A stretch of 64,000 nucleotides of DNA from the NCBI RefSeq assembly GCF_000963885.1, contig NZ_BALE01000004.1, positions 108,900 to 172,899 of the forward strand, in the 5' to 3' direction. The position numbers were made by a program, and so were the translations under genes. Each line of letters begins with the position of its first letter. Position 1 is the stretch's first letter. Source of the stretch: Tanticharoenia sakaeratensis NBRC 103193 (lineage in GTDB: Bacteria > Pseudomonadota > Alphaproteobacteria > Acetobacterales > Acetobacteraceae). Below the pieces are notes generated by a model. That model saw only the letters and a program-made list of their open reading frames with translations. It was not told the origin of the DNA and ran no database searches. Shown here in pieces: positions 45,810-53,490 of the stretch.

Positions 45810-46279
45810 TGCATGATTCCGGACTGGTGCGGACAGTCGAGGCTAAAGGGGGGAATAGCGATGTCGAATTGCTGGCGATCAGCGGGGCGCACCATGTGGT
45901 ACTGGCCGCGCATGAACCCGCCCGGGGTCTCCAGCGCCGCGCCCGAGGTGTATTCGAACTCGCCGCCTGCGGCGATCACCGGCTGCTCTCCCACGACCCC
46001 TTCGCCGCGGACGTGTTCGACCTGGCCGCGCCCGTCCACGATCTCCCAGGCCCGGCTCAGCAGCTGAACCGTCTCGTCCGAGCGGTTCTCGATGCGGATG
46101 TGATACGCCCACGCGAAATGATGGTCCTCGGGATGGGACTGATCCTCGAGCCAGAAGCTGCGGACCGTGACCACGATGTTGGCCGTGGTCGCCGTGAAGC
46201 ACGGCGCCTGTTCCATCGCTTCGGCGAGGGCGGCTTCCGGATCCGTGATCAGGTGGTGCGGGATCGGCTTGTCGGACAT
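45806..46279 (-). CDS. apaG: ApaG domain protein
   Basis: A 157-residue ApaG protein. The fold is a beta sandwich; ApaG is linked to cation (Co/Mg) efflux or nucleotide-related phenotypes, with biochemistry unsettled. Signatures: FAWAYHIRIENRSDETVQLLSRAWEIVDGRGQVEHVRGEGVVGEQPV and GGEFEYTSGAALETPGGFMRGQY, split here by the Gly-Glu turn. It is 18 nt downstream of metZ and shares a TTGA overlap with the CPBP gene. Confidence 0.93.
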   Translation of the reverse strand: MSDKPIPHHLITDPEAALAEAMEQAPCFTATTANIVVTVRSFWLEDQSHPEDHHFAWAYHIRIENRSDETVQLLSRAWEIVDGRGQVEHVRGEGVVGEQPVIAAGGEFEYTSGAALETPGGFMRGQYHMVRPADRQQFDIAIPPFSLDCPHQSGIMH

Positions 46280-46297
46280 GCGGCGTACCGTTTCGAA

Positions 46298-47509
46298 TCA
46301 GGTGGGAGTGGCGAGGGCCGCGTCGAGCCCATGTGCCAGATCGGCAATCAGGTCGCGCGCGTCTTCAAGGCCGATGGACAGACGCACGGCGCCTTCGGTG
46401 ATGCCGAGCGCCGCACGGGCTTCCGGTCCGACGCGCATGTGCGTGGTCGTGGCCGGATGGGTTGCAAGCGAGCGGGCGTCGCCCAGATTGTTCGAGATCG
46501 CGATCAGCTTCAGCGCATTGAGGAAGCGGAACGCACCCGGCCGACCGCCTTCGATCTCGACCGCGACCATGGTGCCGCCATTGCGCATCTGGCGCGCCGC
46601 CAGTGCATGCTGCGGATGATCCGCACGGCCAGGATATCGCAGACCTGCAACGCCTCTGGCGTCGGCCAGGAAATCGGCGACCTGGGCCGCATTCGACGCC
46701 ATGCGCTCGACGCGCAGATCGAGCGTTTCAAGCCCCTTGAGCAGCACCCACGCGTTGAACGGCGACAGCGTGTTGCCGGTGTTGCGCGTGAACGGCTGCA
46801 GCGTGTCCGTGATCCAGGCCTTCCGGCCCAGAACCGCGCCGCCAAGGACGCGCCCCTGACCGTCGATATGCTTGGTGCAGGAGTAGATCACCACGTCCGC
46901 ACCGAGCGTCAGCGGTGCCTGGCCGGCTGGCGAGGCAAACGCATTGTCCACCATCAGCAGGGCGCCGGCGCGGTGGGCGAGGGACGCGATACTCTCGAGG
47001 TCCACGATGTCGAGCATCGGGTTCGACGGGCTTTCCAGCAGCACGGCACTCGCGGGCTTCGACAGCGCGCGTTCCCAGGCGGCGAGATCGTGCCCGTCCA
47101 CGAATTCTGTCTCAATGCCGTAGCGCGGCAGGAGCTGGTCCACGATCCAGTAACAGGACCCGAACAGCGCACGGGACGCGACGACACGCTCGCCGGTCCG
47201 GACATGTGAGAGCAGGGCCGAGGAAACAGCGCCCATGCCGGACGACGTCGCAATGCAGGCTTCGGCGCCTTCGAGGAGGGCCAGGCGCGTCTGAAGCGCA
47301 TCGACGGTCGGATTGCCGAAGCGGGAGTACTGGTAGTGTTCGACATCCCCCGTGAATGTCGCCGCTGCCTGTTCCGCGCTGTCGTAGACGAAGCCGGAGG
47401 TCAGGAAGATCCCCTCGCTGGTCTCGCCGAAAGGCGTGCGCTCGACGCCTGCGTGCAGGAGGCGCGTTGCCGGGTGCCAGGCGTTGGAGGAATCGGAGGA
47501 ATGGGTCAT
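46298..47509 (-). CDS. metZ: O-succinylhomoserine sulfhydrylase (MetZ)
   Basis: A 403-residue PLP enzyme of the Cys/Met metabolism family that makes homocysteine from O-succinylhomoserine and sulfide. The PLP lysine lies in YSCTKHIDGQGR (SxTKHxDG). Other family segments are YQYSRFGNPT, SSGMGAVSSALLSH and MLDIVDLESIASLAH. The start at 47509 is the most likely; an in-frame ATG at 47572 would add 21 unconserved residues. A SAM-II riboswitch lies 105 nt upstream (47615-47670, minus strand), so S-adenosylmethionine probably represses it. apaG follows 18 nt downstream. Confidence 0.93.
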   Translation of the reverse strand: MTHSSDSSNAWHPATRLLHAGVERTPFGETSEGIFLTSGFVYDSAEQAAATFTGDVEHYQYSRFGNPTVDALQTRLALLEGAEACIATSSGMGAVSSALLSHVRTGERVVASRALFGSCYWIVDQLLPRYGIETEFVDGHDLAAWERALSKPASAVLLESPSNPMLDIVDLESIASLAHRAGALLMVDNAFASPAGQAPLTLGADVVIYSCTKHIDGQGRVLGGAVLGRKAWITDTLQPFTRNTGNTLSPFNAWVLLKGLETLDLRVERMASNAAQVADFLADARGVAGLRYPGRADHPQHALAARQMRNGGTMVAVEIEGGRPGAFRFLNALKLIAISNNLGDARSLATHPATTTHMRVGPEARAALGITEGAVRLSIGLEDARDLIADLAHGLDAALATPT

Positions 47510-47614
47510 GTCGCGGAGTCCAGGATTCGGGCCCTCAGGCGCACGGCGGACCGCGCCCAGAGGACGGATCATGGCCGTGGAAGTCCGAGGGAAGCGTCAG
47601 ACGCCGCCCAGGGA

Positions 47615-47670
47615 GCCTCTTTAGCGCTGTTGTTTCACCTCGCCGCAAGCCGGCCGTTCAAATCACGAGG
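47615..47670 (-). ncRNA. SAM-II riboswitch in the metZ leader
   Basis: Reading the minus strand upstream of metZ: a stem P1 (CCTCG at 47670-47666 pairing with CGAGG at 47642-47638) encloses TGATTTG and CCGGCTTGC. After the stem come GAAACAAC and GCGCTAAAGAGG, the 3' strand of the pseudoknot. These blocks, their order and spacing match the SAM-II (metA/metZ) consensus of alphaproteobacteria. It would bind S-adenosylmethionine and lower metZ expression. The riboswitch ends about 105 nt before the ATG, further than usual for direct occlusion of the ribosome binding site. Confidence 0.83.
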
Positions 47671-47768
47671 ACCGACGGATGAGCGTCGGCCTGCCGAACC
47701 TGCGCCGGGACGGGGGCGGCCGTCAACTCCGCCGGAAAAATTGCGGCATCCATCCCTTTGATCGTGGA

Positions 47769-47797
47769 TTGCGCCAGCGCGCGTCCACCAGTATGGT
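47769..47797 (+). promoter_or_regulatory. Probable promoter for tRNA-Gly
   Basis: TTGCGC (47769-47774) and TATGGT (47792-47797) with exactly 17 nt between them, ending 11 nt before the tRNA 5' end. The match to the -35/-10 consensus is moderate and position is right for a tRNA promoter. Confidence 0.4.
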
Positions 47798-47808
47798 GCG
47801 CGCCGTTC

Positions 47809-47882
47809 GCGGGTGTAGTTCAATGGTAGAACGGCAGCTTCCCAAGCTGCATACGAGGGTTCGATTCCCTTCACCCGCTCCA
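47809..47882 (+). tRNA. tRNA-Gly, anticodon CCC
   Basis: A complete cloverleaf: acceptor GCGGGTG pairs with CACCCGC, D loop TTCAATGGTAGAA, anticodon stem GCAGC/GCTGC with loop TTCCCAA (anticodon CCC, decoding GGG), T arm with GGTTCGATTCC, and an encoded CCA at 47880-47882. It lies 300 nt upstream of metZ on the opposite strand, as a single tRNA gene. Confidence 0.97.
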
Positions 47883-48100
47883 GCACGCTCTCTTTGCCCG
47901 CTGTCGCACCACAGCCTCGCTGCCGACAGTCGCATTATTCATGATGCGCGCGAAAGCTTCCTCACGACATGGCACACCCCGCAGTCCGCGCCGGGCGTCA
48001 AAGACGTTTTCCGGTCGCTGTCATTGCGGCTGGCCTGAAGGAAACCCCTGCGTGGTCTTGCTGCCGCAGGACCCTCTTAAGGCACGCGGGACGGACTCTT

Positions 48101-48124
48101 CAGGGTAGCAGGGTAGCAGGGTAG
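48101..48124 (+). repeat. Three tandem copies of CAGGGTAG
   Basis: An exact 8-bp repeat in three copies with no spacers, directly 5' of the diverged tandem unit at 48126. It is a simple sequence repeat and may vary in copy number between strains. Confidence 0.85.
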
Positions 48125-48125
48125 C

Positions 48126-48354
48126 GTCTGGACCGGTCCTGATGCCGCGCGTGTGGGATGGCCGTTCGGGCGGCATATAAGGCGTCATACGTGCGCTCCC
48201 GCCGCAGGGCTTCAATCGGTCATGCGGGGACCAACCGCTTCATAGTATGGGTCCGGACGGGGTCCCAGTAATGACCTGCCAGTCGTAATGGCTGTTGGGA
48301 CGGCACGAAGGACGCCATCCTCTCTCGCCGCCGGACCCTAATCGGCCATGCGGC
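48126..48354. repeat. Diverged tandem duplication of a ~105-nt unit
   Basis: Copy 1 (48126-48229) and copy 2 (48251-48354) can be aligned along most of their length: GTCTGGACCGG with GTCCGGACGGG, CGGCATATAAGGCGTCAT with CGGCACGAAGGACGCCAT, and AATCGGTCATGCGG with AATCGGCCATGCGG. Identity is partial, so it is an old duplication. The conserved TCGG-CATGCGG element could be a binding site or RNA hairpin. Confidence 0.5.
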
Positions 48355-48395
48355 GAGCAGATTTTTCGATAGCAGTGCGGGTTCCGAATGGGCCC

Positions 48396-49928
48396 TCAGT
48401 GATGATGGCGCCCGTAGTGGTGGCCGTAATGGTGTCCATGCGGCCCCGCGTGGTGAGGCACGCCATGCCCGGCGGTCGTGATGGAGCTCAACAGCGGGTA
48501 AGCGGCCCGGTAACGCTCCTGAGCATCTTCGTATTCCTCGACCAGGGAAGGATCAGGAGCGATCGTCTCGGTCCGGACGGGGGGCACGCATACGTCTTCG
48601 ACCGCATCTCCCGTTGCCGCGATCCGGGCCAGGCGCGCAGCCCCGAAGGCGCCCCCCTGTTCACCATGGGCGAGGCGATGCAGATCCAGATCCAGAACGG
48701 ACGCGAGGATCGAGATCCATGTCCGGCTTCGCGATCCGCCGCCGACCATGTCGGCGCTCGTGGGGTTCGAACCTGCGTCGCGCAGCCCGTCGAGCGCGTC
48801 GCGGAAGGAATGCGCGACGCCTTCAAGCACGGCCTGCGTCAGCTCCGGTCGTTCCAGTGACCGGTCCAGCCCGAGAAATGCGCCGCGGACGCGACCATCG
48901 TTATGCGGGGTCCGTTCGCCGTTGAGATAGGGCAGGAACAGGGCGCGCGATGGCCGTTCGATCCTGTCCGGCAGCTCCGCCAGCAGCGTCGCCTCGTCGA
49001 CGCCGTTGACCCCGGCCCACCATGCCAGCGACGACGCGGCGGAGAGCGTCACGCCCATCTGGTGCCACGTGTCGGGTATGGCGTGGCAGAATGCGTGGAC
49101 CGCACTGTCGGTATTGGGGCGGAACCGGTCCGTCGTGCACCAGACCACGCCGGACGTGCCCAGCGAGACGAACGCATCACCCGCCCGCACGGCGCCAAGC
49201 CCCACGGCCGATGCCGCATTGTCGCCCGCGCTGCCGGCGATCACCGGTGCCTTGTCCATGCCCCAGCGTGCGGTCAGTTCGCGCGAAAGCGTGCCCGCGG
49301 GATCGACGCCCTCGCACAGGCGCGGCATCGAATCGATGTTCAGGCCGGTCGCCTCAAGTGCAGCTGCGGACCATTCCCGCTTGCCGACATCAAGCCAGAG
49401 CGAGCCCGAGGCATCGGACATGTCCTCGATCTTCTCGCCACACATCTTCATGCGCAGCCACGCCTTGGGCAGCAGCACGTGACGCGTCTGCCGGAAGATG
49501 TCGGGTTCGTTCTTGCGCACCCACAGCAGCTTCGGCGCGGTGAAGCCCGGCATTGCAATGTTGCCGCATACCGCGCGGCTTTCGGGGAACGCTTCCTCGA
49601 ACTCGTGACACTCCTCCTCCGAGCGCACGTCGTTCCAGAGAATGCAGGGCCTGAGCACGCGGTCGTCATCGCCGAGCAGCACGGCGCCGTGCTGCTGTCC
49701 GGAGAGGCCGATGCCCGTGACGGCGGCGACCGCTTTCGAATCGTCCTGTTTCAGCCCGTCAATTGCTTCCAGTAAAGCTTGCCACCAGCTTTCCGGATCC
49801 TGCTCGCTCCAGCCAGTATGAGGCGTGGAGACGCGAAGCTTCACGGTGCGGCTCGCCCGGACTGTCTGATCGCGATCGACGAGGATCGCCTTCAGGCCTG
49901 AGGTTCCGGCATCGATCCCGATATACAT
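48396..49928 (-). CDS. xylB: Xylulokinase (FGGY family) with His-rich C-terminal tail
   Basis: A 510-residue FGGY carbohydrate kinase that phosphorylates D-xylulose, feeding the pentose phosphate pathway. Motifs: YIGIDAGTSGLKAILVD (N-terminal phosphate loop), GIGLSGQQHGAVLL, GNIAMPGFTAPKLLWV, IAGSAGDNAASAVGLGAV and the C-terminal ATP-binding DMVGGGSRSRTWISIL. The last 23 residues contain 11 histidines in HH, HHY and HHH clusters and lie after the normal enzyme end; they probably bind metal ions. The ATG at 49928 matches the family N-terminus. The sugar porter is not adjacent. Confidence 0.93.
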   Translation of the reverse strand: MYIGIDAGTSGLKAILVDRDQTVRASRTVKLRVSTPHTGWSEQDPESWWQALLEAIDGLKQDDSKAVAAVTGIGLSGQQHGAVLLGDDDRVLRPCILWNDVRSEEECHEFEEAFPESRAVCGNIAMPGFTAPKLLWVRKNEPDIFRQTRHVLLPKAWLRMKMCGEKIEDMSDASGSLWLDVGKREWSAAALEATGLNIDSMPRLCEGVDPAGTLSRELTARWGMDKAPVIAGSAGDNAASAVGLGAVRAGDAFVSLGTSGVVWCTTDRFRPNTDSAVHAFCHAIPDTWHQMGVTLSAASSLAWWAGVNGVDEATLLAELPDRIERPSRALFLPYLNGERTPHNDGRVRGAFLGLDRSLERPELTQAVLEGVAHSFRDALDGLRDAGSNPTSADMVGGGSRSRTWISILASVLDLDLHRLAHGEQGGAFGAARLARIAATGDAVEDVCVPPVRTETIAPDPSLVEEYEDAQERYRAAYPLLSSITTAGHGVPHHAGPHGHHYGHHYGRHHH

Positions 49929-50096
49929 GCAAACATTCCGTTCGATCTGCGACGACGGCAGACGATACGGCGCGGCTCATGCACAGGCTGCATCACGATG
50001 CTTGTGATCGCCTGTCTCTCTCAAAAATGTGTGGTTCGTCCCGCGCAGGGAGACGATGCGCACATGGGCGCATCGTTTCGCGCCGGACTGGCCGCA

Positions 50097-50639
50097 TTAC
50101 TGATGGCCGGCCTGATGGGCCGCGACATCCGCGCGCAGATTGCCGATCGGCGGGGCAGGCATCGTGTCCTGATATTCGTGACCATCCCAGGCCCAGCGAT
50201 CGTCCTTGCCGACCAGAAGGTCATGCATGCCGCCATGAATGCGCGGCAGGACGCTGATCGTCCCGCTGACCGAATCCAGGATCTTGGTCCAGTGGTCACG
50301 ATGACCCAGATAGATGGAGGTCGAGCACCCGGCGGAACCGCACAGGCGGGCGGACTGGATCTGCACGAACAGCGCAATGTCGCCATGGCCGGAGGCCGCC
50401 AGCGGGGCTGAACCGACGAGCACGATCGGCCGGTCGCCCTTGGCCGTCGCTGCCGAGATGTCACCCTGATTCAACTGGCGCGCTGCCTGATCGAGCGCCG
50501 AATTCGGCTGTTGCGTCAGGATGACGGGCTTTGCACCGTTGCTGCCGGAGGAAGCGTGACGATGATGGACACGGGCCTGGGCGACGGCAGGCGCAAGCGC
50601 CAAGCAGGAGAGAAGGACCAGAAAACGCAGGGACGGCAT
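50097..50639 (-). CDS. Secreted protein of unknown function
   Basis: A 180-residue protein with a signal peptide (FLVLLSCLALAPAVAQA), a basic, His-containing start to the mature form (RVHHRHASSGSNG) and a folded part with a cysteine pair (ARLCGSAGCSTSIYLG) and strands around HWTKILDSVSGTISVLPRI and MHDLLVGKDDRWAWDG. I do not recognise the family; it may be periplasmic. ATG 50639 is chosen for its GGAG site and the signal peptide. It ends 168 nt before xylB's start on the same strand. Confidence 0.7.
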   Translation of the reverse strand: MPSLRFLVLLSCLALAPAVAQARVHHRHASSGSNGAKPVILTQQPNSALDQAARQLNQGDISAATAKGDRPIVLVGSAPLAASGHGDIALFVQIQSARLCGSAGCSTSIYLGHRDHWTKILDSVSGTISVLPRIHGGMHDLLVGKDDRWAWDGHEYQDTMPAPPIGNLRADVAAHQAGHQ

Positions 50640-50691
50640 GAACGGCTCCGCAGGAAAGAGGCGCTCTTCTACCACAGGCCGGCTGCAGGCG

Positions 50692-51426
50692 TTACTGGTG
50701 CCGCAACGTCACCACCAGCACGTCGCGATGACTGGGTCGTGCGGGGTCGATCGGCTGCACGGCCGTGACGCCGTGATAGACGCGGTGATCGTCCACGAGT
50801 GCTGCATCGAGCGGATTGGTCAGCGTGAACGTGCCGAGCGATTCGCGCTGTTCGTCGTGAATCGTGGTCGTCCCGCGCTCGACGTTCTCGCGGCCGATCA
50901 TCAGGACCAGAACCCAGTCCACACCATCACGATGCATGCCTTCCGGAGTCGGCTGGCCGGGAGTGCCGGGCAGGGCTTCGATCCGGAACTGATGCACCTC
51001 GCAATGCCACACATCCGGGCGCTGCGCCGCAGGCGTCAGGTCGAAGCCGATGCGGGCAACGACGCGCAACGCTGCGCGAAGGGCAGGGTGATTGCCGATG
51101 GCCTCTTCGATCGGTGCGAACCACCGCTCGATGCCGCCATTGAGAAGATTGTGATCCCGACTTTGATAATGCGGCTGATGGCGCTTGCGGACGATATCGG
51201 TCTCGGAAATGGCGAACGTCGCATAGCGCCGGCGCCGATAACGGCCACCATCGGCCATGTATCGATCAAGGCCGAGCCGGTTCCAGCTCGCGGCGAAACC
51301 GTCCCAGTCTGTCAGACCCGCATCTTCGAGGCAGGCCCGCATCGGTGCCGCCTGCACGAAGGCGAAACCGTCCTCGGCCAGGGCGGTTTCGGCCGCCTTC
51401 AGGGCTTGGGCCGCGTTGTCGGTCAC
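50692..51426 (-). CDS. 2-oxoglutarate/Fe(II) dioxygenase, possible amino-acid hydroxylase
   Basis: A 244-residue protein of the 2OG-Fe(II) oxygenase group that includes the BsmA and L-isoleucine 4-hydroxylase (IDO) type. The facial triad is visible: GMHRDGVDW provides HxD, VDDHRVYHGV the distal His, and RDVLVVTLR the 2OG-binding Arg candidate. Family members hydroxylate free aliphatic amino acids, but the substrate here is unknown. GTG start at 51426. It lies 31 nt after the NDH-2 gene, so it may be in that transcript. Confidence 0.8.
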   Translation of the reverse strand: MTDNAAQALKAAETALAEDGFAFVQAAPMRACLEDAGLTDWDGFAASWNRLGLDRYMADGGRYRRRRYATFAISETDIVRKRHQPHYQSRDHNLLNGGIERWFAPIEEAIGNHPALRAALRVVARIGFDLTPAAQRPDVWHCEVHQFRIEALPGTPGQPTPEGMHRDGVDWVLVLMIGRENVERGTTTIHDEQRESLGTFTLTNPLDAALVDDHRVYHGVTAVQPIDPARPSHRDVLVVTLRHQ

Positions 51427-51457
51427 GACACGACGTCTGGGACGATGCGGTGGCGCG

Positions 51458-52708
51458 TCACAGCGGGTGCTGGTCGCGCTTGCCGAAGAGGCCTTGCAGG
51501 AAGGCCGTCACACCGCGTGCATGGCCCGAGACCGTGCCCTGATGCTGGCGATACAGGATGTCATGGACGAGACGCGCGCCGATGCCACGCAGCGGGCCGC
51601 CGCCGAACGACTTGGCATTGGGCATCATGCCCCAGCCGTTGTAGTTGGCGAACGCCACGACCGAGCCGCGATCGCGATAGACGAACGGATCGACCGGTCC
51701 GCCGGCCGCGAAGCGCTCCATGTTCTGCGCGAGATAGATGCCCTGCTGGCGTGCGACCTGAGCCGTGGCGGGCAGCGGCTCCTCGTTGTTGCGCGCGCAA
51801 TCGCCGATGGCGAAGATCGACGGATCCTTCGGGGTCCGCAGATGTGCGTCCACCGTGATCTGGCCGCCGCGTCCGCGATCGAGGTCCTCGAACAGGTTCG
51901 TCGCGTCGGTCGCGCGCACGCCGGCGGCCCAGACCTTGAGCGGGGCGTCGATATGAGTGCCGTCTTTCAGCGCAAAACCGGTCTCGTCCACGCCGATGAC
52001 CATGGCCTCGCACCGCACGTCCACGCCGAGCTTCTCGAGCTGGGCCCGCGCTTCGGTCGACACGCGTTCGGGGAAAGCGGGCAGGATGCGCGGCCCGGTT
52101 TCGATCAGCGTCATGCGCAGTGTCCGCGCGCGGGCTGCCGGGCCGAGAGACGGGGTTTCATCGATCGCGTGGCACAGCTCGGCTGCGAGCTGGGTGCCCG
52201 TGGCGCCGCCGCCGACGATGCCGATGGCCAGCGGCCGCTGTTCGCGATCGGCTGCGATGAACTCGTCGCGGAACCGCGCGCGGAAGGCGCTGGCGTCCGA
52301 CAGGCTGTCGATGAACGCACAATGTTCGAGCACGCCGGCGATGCCGAAATCGTTTGCCCGGGAGCCGAGTGCCACGACGAGTGCATCATACGGAATGCTC
52401 TGATGCGCGCCGCCGGCCGTCGTCACCGCGATCGACTTCGCGGCCCGGTCGACGCCGGACAGACTGGCCTGCACGAAGCGGAAGTTATGGCGTGCCGCCT
52501 CGACGCTGAAGTCGATGCAGTCCTGCTCGTGGCTGACGGTGCCGGCCGCAAACTCGTGCAGCATGGGCTTCCAGTAATGGACCGAACTGCGGTCGATGAG
52601 CGTGACCTCCAGCGGCGGATGTGCGGCGCGCTGCTTGCCGAGACCCACGACCAGCTCCATGCCGCCGACGCCGCCGCCTACGATCACGACGCGATAGGAT
52701 GCTGACAT
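51458..52708 (-). CDS. ndh: Type II NADH:quinone oxidoreductase (NDH-2)
   Basis: A 416-residue flavoprotein that passes electrons from NADH to quinone without pumping protons, at the cytoplasmic face of the membrane. It has two dinucleotide-binding motifs (VVIVGGGVGGMELVVGLG for FAD and AIGIVGGGATGTQLAAEL for NADH), LKVWAAGVRATDATN and the second FAD segment FAIGDCARN. The quinone-site-type segment is PATAQVARQQGIYLAQNM. The start at 52708 gives the standard N-terminus. The gene is important in acetic acid bacteria, whose respiration relies on single-subunit dehydrogenases. Confidence 0.92.
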   Translation of the reverse strand: MSASYRVVIVGGGVGGMELVVGLGKQRAAHPPLEVTLIDRSSVHYWKPMLHEFAAGTVSHEQDCIDFSVEAARHNFRFVQASLSGVDRAAKSIAVTTAGGAHQSIPYDALVVALGSRANDFGIAGVLEHCAFIDSLSDASAFRARFRDEFIAADREQRPLAIGIVGGGATGTQLAAELCHAIDETPSLGPAARARTLRMTLIETGPRILPAFPERVSTEARAQLEKLGVDVRCEAMVIGVDETGFALKDGTHIDAPLKVWAAGVRATDATNLFEDLDRGRGGQITVDAHLRTPKDPSIFAIGDCARNNEEPLPATAQVARQQGIYLAQNMERFAAGGPVDPFVYRDRGSVVAFANYNGWGMMPNAKSFGGGPLRGIGARLVHDILYRQHQGTVSGHARGVTAFLQGLFGKRDQHPL

Positions 52709-52827
52709 GGCTTTCTCTTCCCTGACCTGTTCCATTCCGACACCGGCCAATAAGCGGCCTGCATCGCGAGGTTGTATGGGGGGCCCGGCACCCCTTCAAG
52801 ATCGCCCCGGGCCACGAAATCGTGACG

Positions 52828-53409
52828 CTACGCCACGGACGGTGGCACGAACACCACTGGATCGGCATAGGAGGCTCGCAGAACCAACGTGCCTGCCGCG
52901 AGGTCATGCAAGCCTTGTTTCCGCCGCGTCCAGGCGATCATCAGGACGCCAATGATGGTGAACCCGGATACGATCCGGGCGCACTGCCGACCGAGTGAAC
53001 GCCAGAACGAAATACGACGCGCGCCGAGATCCGTCACCCGCAGACGGCAGGCGAGCTTGCCTGGTGTGGCCTGCAGCCGCGAGCACTGGAAGAGCGTGCC
53101 ATACAGCAGCGTAATGAGCCATGACAGCGCGTGGATGAACAGCCCCCGGATGCCGACATGAATGCCGGGAAAGGCCGCAAATGCCTTCGGCACGAACAGC
53201 GACACGGCGCGCGTGCTTTCGTCATCGAGCGTATCGAACGAGACCGTGCCGTGTGACGTCAGGATGTAGGTCACGATGCCGACCGGCAGCAATATGATAG
53301 CGTCGATCAGATAGGCCGCCACACGCCACCAGAACCCCGCATACACGAAGATCCGTTTCGGGTCCGCGGGCAGATCCCCGGCGGGCAGTGCGGATATCGG
53401 ATCAGGCAT
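52828..53409 (-). CDS. RDD family membrane protein
   Basis: A 193-residue RDD-domain protein: YAGFWWRVAAYLIDAIILLPVGI (with the Arg-Asp pair of the family in helix 1), a periplasmic loop, a second helix pair with SWLITLLYGTLFQC and the family motif QATPGKLACRLRVTD. About four membrane helices. RDD proteins are thought to be transporters or ion exchangers, but the role is not established here. It is the gene before NDH-2 on the minus strand, with a 119-nt gap. Confidence 0.85.
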   Translation of the reverse strand: MPDPISALPAGDLPADPKRIFVYAGFWWRVAAYLIDAIILLPVGIVTYILTSHGTVSFDTLDDESTRAVSLFVPKAFAAFPGIHVGIRGLFIHALSWLITLLYGTLFQCSRLQATPGKLACRLRVTDLGARRISFWRSLGRQCARIVSGFTIIGVLMIAWTRRKQGLHDLAAGTLVLRASYADPVVFVPPSVA

Positions 53410-53490
53410 CGAGTGGCTCGCAACGGCTGGATGGATTGCGCAAGCGTAGTCCAGCCGTCGCCTACCGCCTAGAGAACCCGTCCGTCGCGG

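Larger units (their letters stand above)
47883..48395. other. Non-coding, repeat-containing region after tRNA-Gly
   Basis: 513 nt between tRNA-Gly and the xylulokinase stop without a credible gene. It contains a three-copy 8-bp repeat (48101-48124) and two diverged copies of a roughly 105-nt unit about 125-130 nt apart (48126-48229 and 48251-48354). The region directly 3' of a tRNA gene is a common integration site, but no integrase or attachment repeat is seen. Confidence 0.5.

Noticed and set aside
45800..47209. A 469-codon plus-strand frame
   Set aside because: Antisense to apaG and metZ, both well supported; no product recognisable.
48101..48354. CRISPR array
   Set aside because: Repeats are either 8 bp without spacers or two diverged units; no regular spacing and no cas gene.
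47809..48395. tRNA-borne integration site of a mobile element
   Set aside because: No integrase, no second copy of the tRNA 3' end was seen, and the flanking genes are housekeeping.
51257..52705. A 482-codon plus-strand frame
   Set aside because: Antisense to NDH-2, whose flavin and NADH motifs are clear.
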